The notes beneath the pieces are model-generated. The model saw only the letters and a program-made list of their open reading frames with translations. It was not told the DNA's origin and made no database searches. Below, piece by piece: positions 26,831 to 35,031 of a DNA stretch of 43,580 nt. The position numbers were made by a program, and so were the translations under genes. The DNA is from an uncultured Rhodobacterales bacterium. Lineage in GTDB: Bacteria > Pseudomonadota > Alphaproteobacteria > Rhodobacterales > Rhodobacteraceae. The number at the start of each line of letters is the position of its first letter. Position 1 is the stretch's first letter. The DNA is taken from assembly GCA_903845215.1 (NCBI GenBank), contig CAIMWI010000040.1, positions 1 to 43,580 of the forward strand, read 5' to 3'.

Positions 26831-28330
26831 TTAGTCCATCTGCTTGAAGTTCAAGCTTGCGCCTTCTTTGATCCCCGAGGGCCAGCGCGAGGTGATCGTT
26901 TTGGTGCGCGTGTAAAACCTAAAGCTGTCTGGCCCGTGCTGGTTCAAATCGCCAAAGGCCGATTTCTTCCAGCCGCCAAAGGTGTGATAGGCCAGCGGCA
27001 CGGGAATTGGCACGTTGATGCCGATCATGCCCACGTTGATGCGGTTGGCAAAATCGCGCGCTGTATCGCCGTCGCGGGTGAAAATGGCAGTTCCATTGCC
27101 ATATTCATGGTCCATCGCCAGTTTCAGCGCCTCTTCATAGGTTTGGGCGCGCACCGTCGATAGGACCGGCCCGAAGATTTCCTTGCGGTAAATCTCCATA
27201 TCCGAGGTCACATGGTCAAACAGATGCGGGCCGACAAAGAAGCCGTCCTCATAGCCTTGCATCTTAAAGCCGCGCCCGTCGACCACCAGCTTGGCCCCCG
27301 CTGCCACGCCAGAGTCCACCAACCGCAGAATATTGGCCTTGGCGGCTGCGGTCACAACGGGGCCGTAATCCACATCATTGCCGCCCGTATAGGGGCCGAC
27401 TTTCAGCTTTTCGATCCGCGGGATCAGCTTGGCAATCAAGCGGTCTGCCGTTTCATCGCCCACCGGCACGGCCACCGAAATCGCCATGCACCGCTCGCCC
27501 GCAGCGCCGTAGCCCGCGCCCACCAAAGCATCGGCTGCCAGATCCATATCGGCATCGGGCATGATGATCATGTGGTTCTTGGCCCCGCCAAAGCACTGCA
27601 CGCGCTTGCCGTTGGCTGTGCCACGCGAATAGATATATTCGGCAATCGGGGTCGATCCGACAAAACCCACACCGGCAATCTGCGGATTGTCCAAGATCGC
27701 GTCGACCGATTCCTTATCGCCATTCACCACTTGCAACACGCCGTCAGGCAGGCCCGCTTCTTGCATCAGTTCGGCCAGCATCATTGGCACCGACGGGTCA
27801 CGTTCGGACGGCTTAAGAATAAACGCATTGCCGCAGGCCAAAGCCGGCCCCATTTTCCACATCGGGATCATGGCTGGAAAGTTGAACGGCGTGATCCCTG
27901 CCGCAACCCCGATGGGTTGGCGCATGGAATACATATCAATTCCGGGGCCCGCGGAATCGGTGAATTCGCCCTTCAGCAGATGGGGCGCACCGATGCAGAA
28001 TTCGATCACCTCCAGCCCGCGCTGGATATCGCCTTTGGCATCGGGCACGGTCTTGCCATGTTCAGACGATAGGGCCACAGCCAGTTTGTCCATATCGCGG
28101 TTCAGCAGGCGCACGAATTCCATCATCACCCGCGCGCGGCGCTGCGGGTTCGTGGCGCCCCATTTCACCTGCGCTGCGGCGGCATCGGCGGTGGCGGCGT
28201 CAAGCTCTGCCTTGCTGGCCAAGGCGACATGGGCCTGCACTTCGCCCGTCGCGGGGTTGTAAACGGGGGCCGTGCGCCCCGAGGTTCCGGCAACATGTTT
28301 GCCGTTGATCCAGTGTCCGATATGTTTCAT
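26831..28330 (-). CDS. mmsA: CoA-acylating methylmalonate-semialdehyde dehydrogenase
   Basis: A 499-residue aldehyde dehydrogenase that converts (methyl)malonate semialdehyde with CoA and NAD+ to propionyl-CoA or acetyl-CoA in valine, thymine or inositol catabolism. It has the ALDH core: GITPFNFPAMIPMWK, KPSERDPS, GFVGSTPIAEYIY and the catalytic cysteine C281 in GERCMAIS. The MmsA subgroup marks are the GxKNH segment (FGGAKNHMIIMPDAD) in place of the usual ELGGK and the C-terminal GGWKKSAFGDLNQHG. A perfect AGGAGGT precedes the ATG. It is divergent from a LysR gene, which is its likely regulator, and is followed by a terminator, so it appears to be transcribed alone. Confidence 0.97.
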   Translation of the reverse strand: MKHIGHWINGKHVAGTSGRTAPVYNPATGEVQAHVALASKAELDAATADAAAAQVKWGATNPQRRARVMMEFVRLLNRDMDKLAVALSSEHGKTVPDAKGDIQRGLEVIEFCIGAPHLLKGEFTDSAGPGIDMYSMRQPIGVAAGITPFNFPAMIPMWKMGPALACGNAFILKPSERDPSVPMMLAELMQEAGLPDGVLQVVNGDKESVDAILDNPQIAGVGFVGSTPIAEYIYSRGTANGKRVQCFGGAKNHMIIMPDADMDLAADALVGAGYGAAGERCMAISVAVPVGDETADRLIAKLIPRIEKLKVGPYTGGNDVDYGPVVTAAAKANILRLVDSGVAAGAKLVVDGRGFKMQGYEDGFFVGPHLFDHVTSDMEIYRKEIFGPVLSTVRAQTYEEALKLAMDHEYGNGTAIFTRDGDTARDFANRINVGMIGINVPIPVPLAYHTFGGWKKSAFGDLNQHGPDSFRFYTRTKTITSRWPSGIKEGASLNFKQMD

Positions 28331-28360
28331 GGCGACCTCCTAGGTTGAAGGCACAATAGC

Positions 28361-28417
28361 CTTGCACAAATGCGCAAGAAAGGGGCAAGATTTCAAAAGG
28401 GCCTTGCGGTATTGCAA
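28361..28417. promoter_or_regulatory. LysR-type operator region between mmsA and its divergent regulator
   Basis: The 98-base gap carries repeated TTGC/GCAA half-sites: CTTGC-N8-GCAAG (28361-28378), a further GCAAG at 28385-28389, and TTGC-N6-GCAA (28404-28417). This pattern of dyads in a divergent LysR promoter fits a recognition and an activation site. The match to a known consensus is general only. Confidence 0.55.
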
Positions 28418-28428
28418 AGGGGGTGGCG

Positions 28429-29313
28429 ATGGATTGGGACGATTTGCGCATCTTTCTGGCTGTGGCACGCCACGAAAGCCTATCCGCCGCAGGCCGCGCC
28501 TTAAAGGTTGATCCCGCCACCGTGGGCCGCCGGATTGCGCGGCTAGAGGATGCAATCGGCACGCGCCTTTTTGCCAAAGGCCCCCAAGGCTATGCCCTGA
28601 CAGATCAAGGCGCACGCCTTGTGACCCACGCCGAACGCGCCGAGGCCGCGATGGACGGCGCTGCCGAGGCGCTTACCGGCCCCGAGGGTCTGACAGGCCA
28701 AATCCGCATTGGCGCGCCCGATGGCTGCGCCAACTATCTGCTGCCCCAAGTTCTGACACGCATCTGCGATGCCAACCCCGGGCTAGAGGTGCACCTTGTC
28801 GCCCTGCCGCGCGTCTTTAACCTGTCCAAGCGCGAGGCGGATATGGCCATCGCCGTCTCGCGCCCCACGGCAGGGCGGCTGACTGTGCAAAAGCTAACAG
28901 ATTACCGCCTGCATCTTGCCGCCTCTCACACCTATCTTGCCGCCCATCCGCCGATCGGCGGCCCGCAAGACCTGCCCGCGCACCGCTTTGTCGGCTACAT
29001 CCCCGACATGATCTTTGACAAAGAACTGGATTATCTGGCCGAAATCGGGGTGAAAGCGCCGCCTTTGGCGTCAAACTCTGTCTCGGTTCAGTTGAACTTT
29101 CTGCGTCAAGGGGCGGGTTTGGGCGTGGTGCATGACTTTGCCCTGCCCGCCGCCCCCGAACTGGTGCGCGTCATTCCCGACCAAATCCGCTTGCAACGCA
29201 GCTTTTGGCTGATCCGTCATGCCGACGACGGGCGGGTGGATCGGCTGAACCGCTTTGCCGCCCTGCTGACCGCCGAGGTGCGCGCCGAAATGCTGCGGCT
29301 AGAGGCCGCCTGA
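28429..29313 (+). CDS. LysR family transcriptional regulator (divergent from mmsA)
   Basis: A 294-residue regulator with an N-terminal winged helix-turn-helix (MDWDDLRIFLAVARHESLSAAGRALKVDPATVGRRIARLE, shown here in parts, residues 1-62) and a C-terminal periplasmic-binding-protein-like effector domain (about 88-290). ATG 28429 is chosen over GTG 28423 because AAAGGGGG then lies 6 bases upstream. The divergent placement and TTGC/GCAA dyads between the two genes suggest that it senses an intermediate of branched-chain amino acid or inositol breakdown and controls mmsA; effector identity is unknown. Confidence 0.92.
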   Translation: MDWDDLRIFLAVARHESLSAAGRALKVDPATVGRRIARLEDAIGTRLFAKGPQGYALTDQGARLVTHAERAEAAMDGAAEALTGPEGLTGQIRIGAPDGCANYLLPQVLTRICDANPGLEVHLVALPRVFNLSKREADMAIAVSRPTAGRLTVQKLTDYRLHLAASHTYLAAHPPIGGPQDLPAHRFVGYIPDMIFDKELDYLAEIGVKAPPLASNSVSVQLNFLRQGAGLGVVHDFALPAAPELVRVIPDQIRLQRSFWLIRHADDGRVDRLNRFAALLTAEVRAEMLRLEAA

Positions 29314-29385
29314 CGCTGCACTTTTGCCCCTTGCGCCCGCGCCCACTGTCATGTTGCTTAAGCCGATAAAACTGCGGAGCATCCC

Positions 29386-29886
29386 ATGCGCATCGGCCTT
29401 TACCCCGGCACCTTTGACCCGATCACCTTGGGCCATATCGACATCATCCAACGCGCCATGGCGATGGTTGACCGATTGGTGATTGGCGTTGCCATCAACC
29501 GCGACAAAGCGCCGCTTTTTGCGCTAGAAGAGCGGGTGTTCATGGTGGAAGAAGAATGCCGCGAAATCGCCGCACGGGTGGGTGGCGAGATCATCGTGCA
29601 TCCGTTTGAAAACCTGCTGATCGATTGCGCCCGCGATGTGGGGGCGGGCATCATCATTCGCGGCCTGCGGGCCGTGGCGGATTTTGAGTATGAATTCCAG
29701 ATGGTTGGCATGAACCGCGCGCTTGATGCCTCGATCGAGACGGTGTTTTTGATGGCCGATGCCCGCCGTCAGGCGATTGCGTCAAAGCTGGTGAAAGAGA
29801 TTTGCCGCTTGGGCGGAGATGTGTCGAAATTTGTCACACCGGCGGTGGATGCAGCCCTTGTGCGCCGTTTGCGCCGCAAAAGCTAG
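29386..29886 (+). CDS. coaD: Phosphopantetheine adenylyltransferase (CoaD)
   Basis: A 166-residue nucleotidyltransferase for the penultimate step of coenzyme A synthesis, joining 4'-phosphopantetheine and ATP to give dephospho-CoA. The family start RIGLYPGTFDPITLGHIDII contains the TxGH nucleotide-binding motif, IIRGLRAVADFEYEFQM binds phosphopantetheine, and ASKLVKEICRLGGDVSKFV is the ISSxxVKE-like C-terminal block in its usual place. GGAG lies 8 bases before the ATG. It follows the LysR gene by 72 bases and is probably expressed on its own. Confidence 0.97.
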   Translation: MRIGLYPGTFDPITLGHIDIIQRAMAMVDRLVIGVAINRDKAPLFALEERVFMVEEECREIAARVGGEIIVHPFENLLIDCARDVGAGIIIRGLRAVADFEYEFQMVGMNRALDASIETVFLMADARRQAIASKLVKEICRLGGDVSKFVTPAVDAALVRRLRRKS

Positions 29887-29940
29887 GGCGGGATTTTGCG
29901 GAAAATTTTGCTTAAAGGTAAGATTTTCGTGGCGTGTTAG

Positions 29941-29967
29941 GGTTGGGTTAAAGAAGTTCGTCCAACC
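29941..29967. promoter_or_regulatory. Inverted repeat GGTTGG-N15-CCAACC
   Basis: Perfect 6-bp inverted arms with a 15-base spacer lie in the 174-base gap between coaD and the orphan membrane protein gene, about 95 bases before that gene. The same half-site occurs as GGTTGG-G-CCAACC at 2165-2177. It could be an operator or a chance pairing. Confidence 0.3.
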
Positions 29968-30060
29968 TAGGCGCATGAAAGCAAAAACACGCCCCACAAG
30001 CCTTGGCCTGTCGCCCTTCGCCCAAGGGCGACATCGCGTCCTTTTCGCAAGGGGGGCGCC

Positions 30061-31161
30061 ATGGATTTAAGGGCAGATCATCTGCGCCTGACAGCCGCGC
30101 GGTATTTGGTTTGCGCCTTATGGCTGCACCTGCCGCTGATCATAGGCGTGGCTTACAATGGTCAAGGCGACGCTTTGCCCCCCGCTGTCACCGCGCTGAT
30201 CTTGGCATCTTTTGCCAGCGTGTTTGGGCTGCGCCGCAGTCTTTCCCCTTTGGGCGCTGTGTTGATTGCCTTGGCCTTTGGCGGCATCGCATCGGTGCTG
30301 GGGGATCAATTGCAAACCAGTGCTTGGCAGGGTTTGGGCCACCTCTACACCGCCGCCGCCATGGCGTTGACCTTACCCCTTTTCAGCAGCGCTGCCGTTT
30401 TGGCCTTTGCCGGCGTGGCGCTGTTGCCCGACCTTGCGTTGCACGCAGGGATGGCGGCGCTGCCGCCGGATGCCAATGCGTTGCTGCGGGCTGGGGTTTT
30501 GGCGCTTGAAGCGGGTCTTTTGGCGGTTTTGGCACAAGCTGTGGCGGGCGTTTTGCACAAGGCCCAAGCCAGCAGCTGCGCCGCGCACCAAGAGGCCGAG
30601 CGACTTTGGCAAAACCGCACCAACTCCCAGATCGAACAGGCCGCCTTTATCACAGCCTTGGTCGACCGAATGGTTGCCTTGGCGCAAAATCCGATCACCC
30701 CGCTGCCCGCGTCATCGCCTTTTCCCTTCGCTTATGACCAAGTGGAACGTGCTGTGGATTTGCTATCTCAAAGACTGCAGCAGGGCGTTGACTTGCCCGT
30801 TCCCGCAGGGTTTGCAGGCTTTGCCCAGATCGACCTTGCCGCCGCCTTGGCCCAATTGGCAGGCTGTCTGCATGATCAGTCGGCCCGCTTGACCGCGATC
30901 TGCCAGGCGTCGCACGGCGATGATCGAGGCCATGGCTTGTCCCAAATGCGCCTTGATTTGAAAGATCTGACCGATCAGGCACGTCAAACAGCGGATTTTG
31001 CGGCCGACCTATCCTTTGTCACCGAAGATTATATCAAAACGCCGTTGCTGGGCCGCCCGTCTTGGGCTGATGGGGCACTTGACTTGGGCAGTTCGCCCGA
31101 CAAAAGGGCGTTTGCGCCCATCTTGGCAAAACAAACGCGGTTTTCGGCGCAGGCTGCGTAA
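30061..31161 (+). CDS. Orphan multi-pass membrane protein with cytoplasmic helical tail
   Basis: A 366-residue protein that I do not recognise. Residues 10-167 hold about six hydrophobic helices (for example VCALWLHLPLIIGVAY, GAVLIALAFGGIASVLG, LYTAAAMALTLPLF, LLRAGVLALEAGLLAVL). The remaining 200 residues are soluble, largely helical and Ala/Gln/Leu-rich, without visible catalytic, HAMP or phosphoacceptor motifs. The outline resembles the membrane sensor part of a chemoreceptor, histidine kinase or diguanylate cyclase that lacks its output domain. AAGGGGGG stands before the ATG and codon use is like that of the neighbours, so it is a real gene. It converges with the LysR gene, 7 bases apart. 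Confidence 0.75.
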   Translation: MDLRADHLRLTAARYLVCALWLHLPLIIGVAYNGQGDALPPAVTALILASFASVFGLRRSLSPLGAVLIALAFGGIASVLGDQLQTSAWQGLGHLYTAAAMALTLPLFSSAAVLAFAGVALLPDLALHAGMAALPPDANALLRAGVLALEAGLLAVLAQAVAGVLHKAQASSCAAHQEAERLWQNRTNSQIEQAAFITALVDRMVALAQNPITPLPASSPFPFAYDQVERAVDLLSQRLQQGVDLPVPAGFAGFAQIDLAAALAQLAGCLHDQSARLTAICQASHGDDRGHGLSQMRLDLKDLTDQARQTADFAADLSFVTEDYIKTPLLGRPSWADGALDLGSSPDKRAFAPILAKQTRFSAQAA

Positions 31162-31168
31162 CAGGCCG

Positions 31169-32119
31169 TTATCGGCGCCATAAAGACTGACGCTCGTGAT
31201 GCTGGATCGTGGCGGCTAAGGTTTCAAACTGGCCCGTCAGATAGGCGCGCAATCGCCGCGCGGTGGGGCTAAGGCCCAAGGTGGTGCGATACATCAGTCC
31301 CAACTTGCGGTCAGGATGTTCAATGCGGATCGACAGGGCCGCGACCCGATATTGCCGGCGCAACGCGAACAGCACCGAATAGGGCAAGACCGTCAAACTA
31401 TCTGACCCTGCAAGCATCCCCATCACGGCCGAAAGGCTGCCGCCTGAATAACTGATGCGGATCTGTTCGGTGCTGATGGTTGACAAAACCCGCTGCAAAT
31501 CGGCGTAAAGCGGGCTGTTGGTGGGCGGGGCTATCCAAGGAAACCGCAGCAAATCCGCCGCCGTCACGGCAGGGCCGCGCAGCAAAGGGTGCCCTTCGCG
31601 CGCGGCAATCACGTTTCGGCCGGGCAATAGCGTGTCAAAGGCCAACCCCTCGGGCAGATCATCCGGCCGCAGCGGGCAAATCGCCAGATCCAGCGCGCCA
31701 TTTTGCACCGATGCCGCCAGATCAGGCGCATAGCCATAGCTTTGCTCTAGCCGCACATCGGGGTTTTGCGCCTGAAACCCCGCGATCATCGCCACGATCA
31801 CACCGTCCATAAACACCGGCGTGCCCGCAACGCGCACCGCCCCCGCCTTTCCCAGCCGATAGCTTTGCACGGCTTGGCCTGCGGACTGCGCTGCCTGAAG
31901 TATGCGCGCGCCTTCTTCGGCCAAGCGCGCACCAAGTTCCGTTGGCTGCAAAGGGCGGCGACCGGGTACGAACAGGGCACTGCCCAAGCGCGCCTCAAGG
32001 GCTGCCACCGATCGCGACAGGGCCGGTTGCGACTTGCCCAAAAGGGCTGCGCCCTCGGTCAATCCGCCCGCCTGCACGATGGCGGCCAAGATCTCTAGCT
32101 GACGGGGATCCATCTTCAT
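31169..32119 (-). CDS. LysR family regulator of the aromatic-degradation operon
   Basis: A 316-residue LysR-type activator with an N-terminal helix-turn-helix (QLEILAAIVQAGGLTEGAALLGKSQPALSRSVAALE in the first 45 residues) and an effector-binding domain from about 95 onward. It diverges from the maleylacetate reductase gene with 78 bases between starts, the usual layout of a regulator that senses an aromatic intermediate. ATG 32119 or ATG 32113 could be the start; neither has a good ribosome-binding site. ATAC (32118-32121) and GTAT (32136-32139) in the gap form a weak dyad. Target assignment rests on position only. Confidence 0.9.
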   Translation of the reverse strand: MKMDPRQLEILAAIVQAGGLTEGAALLGKSQPALSRSVAALEARLGSALFVPGRRPLQPTELGARLAEEGARILQAAQSAGQAVQSYRLGKAGAVRVAGTPVFMDGVIVAMIAGFQAQNPDVRLEQSYGYAPDLAASVQNGALDLAICPLRPDDLPEGLAFDTLLPGRNVIAAREGHPLLRGPAVTAADLLRFPWIAPPTNSPLYADLQRVLSTISTEQIRISYSGGSLSAVMGMLAGSDSLTVLPYSVLFALRRQYRVAALSIRIEHPDRKLGLMYRTTLGLSPTARRLRAYLTGQFETLAATIQHHERQSLWRR

Positions 32120-32197
32120 ACCAAAATGATATAAAGTATCGCCATAAACCGATCAAGTTTCAAATTTCCTAAAGATACCCTGACGGCGGAGGCTGCC

Positions 32198-33283
32198 GTG
32201 ACCCAGATACCAACCTTTGCCCTGCGCCTATCCGCCATCCGCGCCCGGTTTGGCGAACCCTGCGCCCCTGCGGTGGCCGCTGCTTTGCAAAGCCTGTCGT
32301 TGTCGCGCGCCGTGCTTTTGGCCACCCCCGGCCACGCCGCGCAAGCGCAGGCTTTGGCCACTGAAATCGGCCCCGCCGTTGTGGCCGTTTTGCCCATGGC
32401 GCAGATGCACACGCCGGTTGAGGTGACGTTGCAAGCCTTACCGCAAGTTCTGGGCGCACAGGCGGATGCGCTGATTTCCTTGGGTGGTGGTTCTGTCACC
32501 GGCTTGGGCAAGGCGCTGGCGCTGCACACCGGCTTGCCCCATATCGCCGTGCCCACCACCCATGCCGGATCCGAGGTGACGGGCATCTTGGGCCAAACCG
32601 AGGCGGGGCGCAAAACCACCCAAAGCGATCCGCACCTGCAACCGCAGGTGGTGATCTATGATCCGCGCCTGATCACCAGCCTGCCCGCCGCGCTTACCGT
32701 GACCTCGGCGCTCAATGCCCTAGCCCATGCCGCCGAGGCGCTTTACGCCCCTGACCGCAACCCTTTGACCAGCACGCTGGCCCTGCAAGGCGCGCAGTGG
32801 CTGATCGCTGGTTTGCCCAAGGTTCTGGAAAACCTGCACGATCTGGAAGCCCGCGCGAATTGCCAATATGGCGGCTTTTTATGTGGCCTTGTTCTGGGCC
32901 AAGTGGGTATGGGCCTGCACCATAAGCTGTGCCACACCTTGGGTGGCAGTTTTGGGCTGCCTCATTCCCAAACCCATGCCGTCCTTCTGGCCCATACCGT
33001 GGCCTATAATGAGGCCGCTGTGCCGGATCTTTTGGCGCCTTTGGCAGCAGTTTTGCGGGCCAAAACGGCGGGGCAGGGGCTTTTTGCTTTTGCCCAAGCC
33101 CTCAACGCCCCCCAATCGTTGCGCGCCTTAGGCCTGCGCGAGGCCGATCTTGACCGCGCCGCCGATTTGGCGACGCAATCGCCCTATCCCAACCCCCGCC
33201 CCTTGGAAAAGCCCGCACTTCGCGCCCTGTTGCAGGCCGCTTGGGCCGGGCACCCCCCGCACATCAGAGGATATCATGGCTGA
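32198..33283 (+). CDS. Maleylacetate reductase
   Basis: A 361-residue member of the iron-containing alcohol dehydrogenase superfamily, maleylacetate reductase branch. It reduces maleylacetate to 3-oxoadipate with NAD(P)H, the step after hydroxyquinol ring cleavage. The nucleotide-binding LISLGGGSVTGLGKA is near residues 91-105, followed by IAVPTTHAGSEVT. Family histidines are in NALAHAAEALYAP and in GLHHKLCHTLGGSFGLPHSQTHA. The start is GTG at 32198 with CGGAGG upstream. It is first in a three-gene unit with the hydroxylase and dioxygenase and overlaps the hydroxylase start by 8 bases. The FAD hydroxylase and intradiol dioxygenase next door are what make maleylacetate the likely substrate. 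Confidence 0.93.
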   Translation: MTQIPTFALRLSAIRARFGEPCAPAVAAALQSLSLSRAVLLATPGHAAQAQALATEIGPAVVAVLPMAQMHTPVEVTLQALPQVLGAQADALISLGGGSVTGLGKALALHTGLPHIAVPTTHAGSEVTGILGQTEAGRKTTQSDPHLQPQVVIYDPRLITSLPAALTVTSALNALAHAAEALYAPDRNPLTSTLALQGAQWLIAGLPKVLENLHDLEARANCQYGGFLCGLVLGQVGMGLHHKLCHTLGGSFGLPHSQTHAVLLAHTVAYNEAAVPDLLAPLAAVLRAKTAGQGLFAFAQALNAPQSLRALGLREADLDRAADLATQSPYPNPRPLEKPALRALLQAAWAGHPPHIRGYHG

Positions 33284-35030
33284 CATCACCACCGAGGTTC
33301 TGATCATTGGCACCGGCCCTGCAGGGTCGGCCACCGCAGCCCTTTTGGCCAGTTACGGCGTCGACAACCTTGTCATCAACCGCTACCGCTGGCTGGCCAA
33401 CACGCCGCGCGCCCATATCACCAACCAACGCACAATGGAGGTGCTGCGCGATCTGGGCCGCGAAGTGGAAGACGAAGCCTATCTGTTCGCCACACCGCAA
33501 GCCCAGATGGGCGAGAATATCTTCTGCGTCAGCCTTGCGGGCGAAGAGATTGGTCGGATGAATTCCTGGGGCACCCATCCCATGTCCAAGGCCGAACATC
33601 TGCTGTCTTCGCCCTGCGAGATGAACGACCTGCCGCAAACCTTTATGGAACCGCTGCTGTTCAAAACCGCCTGCCAGCGCGGGTCGCAAAGCCGGATGAG
33701 CGTGGAATATCTGCACCATGTGCAAGACGACACCGGTGTGACCACCACCTGCCGCGACAAGTTGACGGGCAAGGATTTGACCGTACGCTCGAAATACCTT
33801 GTCGGGGCCGATGGCGGCAATTCCTTGGTCGCCGAACACGCCGGATTGCCGTTCGAGGGCAAGATGGGTGTTGGCGGGTCGATGAACATTCTGTTTCGCG
33901 CCGATCTGTCAAAATATGTCGCCCATCGTCCGTCGGTTTTGTACTGGGTGATGCAACCCGGTGCGGATGTGGGGGGCATCGGCATGGGGCTGGTGCGGAT
34001 GGTGCGGCCGTGGAACGAATGGCTGATCGTTTGGGGCTATGACATCACCCAACCCGCCCCCGTGGTGGACGCTGCCTTGGCCACGCAGGTGGCGCGCCAA
34101 CTGGTGGGCGACCCCGATCTGGAAATTGATCTGATCTCTGCCAACACATGGACGGTGAACAACATGTTCGCCACCCATATGCAAAAGGGGCGGGTCTTCA
34201 TCATGGGCGATGCCGCGCACCGCCATCCGCCGTCAAACGGGCTGGGGTCGAATACCTCGATCCAAGACGGGTTTAACTTGGCTTGGAAACTGGCGATGGT
34301 GGTCAAAGGGCAGGCGGCCCCCGCGCTGCTGGACAGCTATTCCACCGAACGTGCGCCGATTGCGCGCCAAATCGTCACCCGCGCCAACCAATCCATCGGC
34401 GAGTTTGGCCCGATCTTTCAGGCCCTTGGCATGACAGGCGGCACCGATCACGACAAAATCCGCGCCAATATGGACGCCCGCGCCGATGCCACCCCCGCGG
34501 GCGAGGCGCAGCGCGCTGCCCTGCGCGAGGCGATTGCCTTTAAGAAATACGAATTCGACGCCCATGGCATCGAGATGAACCAGCGCTACGACAGCGCTGC
34601 CGTGGTCACCGATGGCCAGATGGAACCCGCGTTTGAACTGGACGCGGTGCTGCACTACCAACCCACCACATGGCCCGGCGCACGCCTGCCGCATGTGTGG
34701 ATTTTCGATGCAACGGGCAAAAAGCATTCCACCCTGGATCTGTGTGGTCACGGCCGCTTTGCCCTGTTTACAGGCATCGGGGGCGAGGCTTGGGTAGATG
34801 CGGCCCGCACCATCGGGGCCGAACTGGGCCTGACCATCGACACCCGCCTGATCGGCCCACTCCGCGCCTTGCTGGATCACACCGGCGATTGGGCGCGTGC
34901 GCGCGAAGTGTCGGATGCGGGCTGCGTTCTGGTGCGCCCTGACCACCATGTTGCGTGGCGCGCTGACAGCCTAACCGACAGCCCCGCCGCCGACCTGCGC
35001 CGCGTGCTGAAATCTATTCTGGGGCGCTAA
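33276..35030 (+). CDS. FAD-dependent phenolic hydroxylase (TfdB / resorcinol hydroxylase-like)
   Basis: A 584-residue class A flavin monooxygenase that uses NAD(P)H and oxygen to hydroxylate a phenolic ring. The FAD-binding Rossmann motif is GTGPAGSATAALLASYG at 12-28, YLVGADGGNSLV is the DG motif, and GRVFIMGDAAHRHPPSNG is the GD motif, followed by a C-terminal thioredoxin-like domain typical of phenol hydroxylases. It resembles 2,4-dichlorophenol 6-monooxygenase (TfdB) and resorcinol hydroxylases. With maleylacetate reductase and a hydroxyquinol dioxygenase beside it, conversion of resorcinol-type compounds to hydroxyquinol is the best guess. ATG 33276 overlaps the upstream gene by 8 bases with AGAGG in front; the frame is open to 33150, inside the reductase. 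Confidence 0.9.
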   Translation: MADITTEVLIIGTGPAGSATAALLASYGVDNLVINRYRWLANTPRAHITNQRTMEVLRDLGREVEDEAYLFATPQAQMGENIFCVSLAGEEIGRMNSWGTHPMSKAEHLLSSPCEMNDLPQTFMEPLLFKTACQRGSQSRMSVEYLHHVQDDTGVTTTCRDKLTGKDLTVRSKYLVGADGGNSLVAEHAGLPFEGKMGVGGSMNILFRADLSKYVAHRPSVLYWVMQPGADVGGIGMGLVRMVRPWNEWLIVWGYDITQPAPVVDAALATQVARQLVGDPDLEIDLISANTWTVNNMFATHMQKGRVFIMGDAAHRHPPSNGLGSNTSIQDGFNLAWKLAMVVKGQAAPALLDSYSTERAPIARQIVTRANQSIGEFGPIFQALGMTGGTDHDKIRANMDARADATPAGEAQRAALREAIAFKKYEFDAHGIEMNQRYDSAAVVTDGQMEPAFELDAVLHYQPTTWPGARLPHVWIFDATGKKHSTLDLCGHGRFALFTGIGGEAWVDAARTIGAELGLTIDTRLIGPLRALLDHTGDWARAREVSDAGCVLVRPDHHVAWRADSLTDSPAADLRRVLKSILGR

Positions 35031-35031
35031 G

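Noticed and set aside
30003..30509. 168-codon plus-strand frame beginning before the orphan membrane gene
   Set aside because: It is Arg/Cys-rich, overlaps the membrane protein gene in another frame and lacks a ribosome-binding site.
32118..32139. ATAC-N7-GTAT operator of CatR/BenM type before the maleylacetate reductase gene
   Set aside because: ATAC and GTAT are present but 14 bases apart, not 7, and one overlaps the LysR start codon; kept only as a weak dyad.
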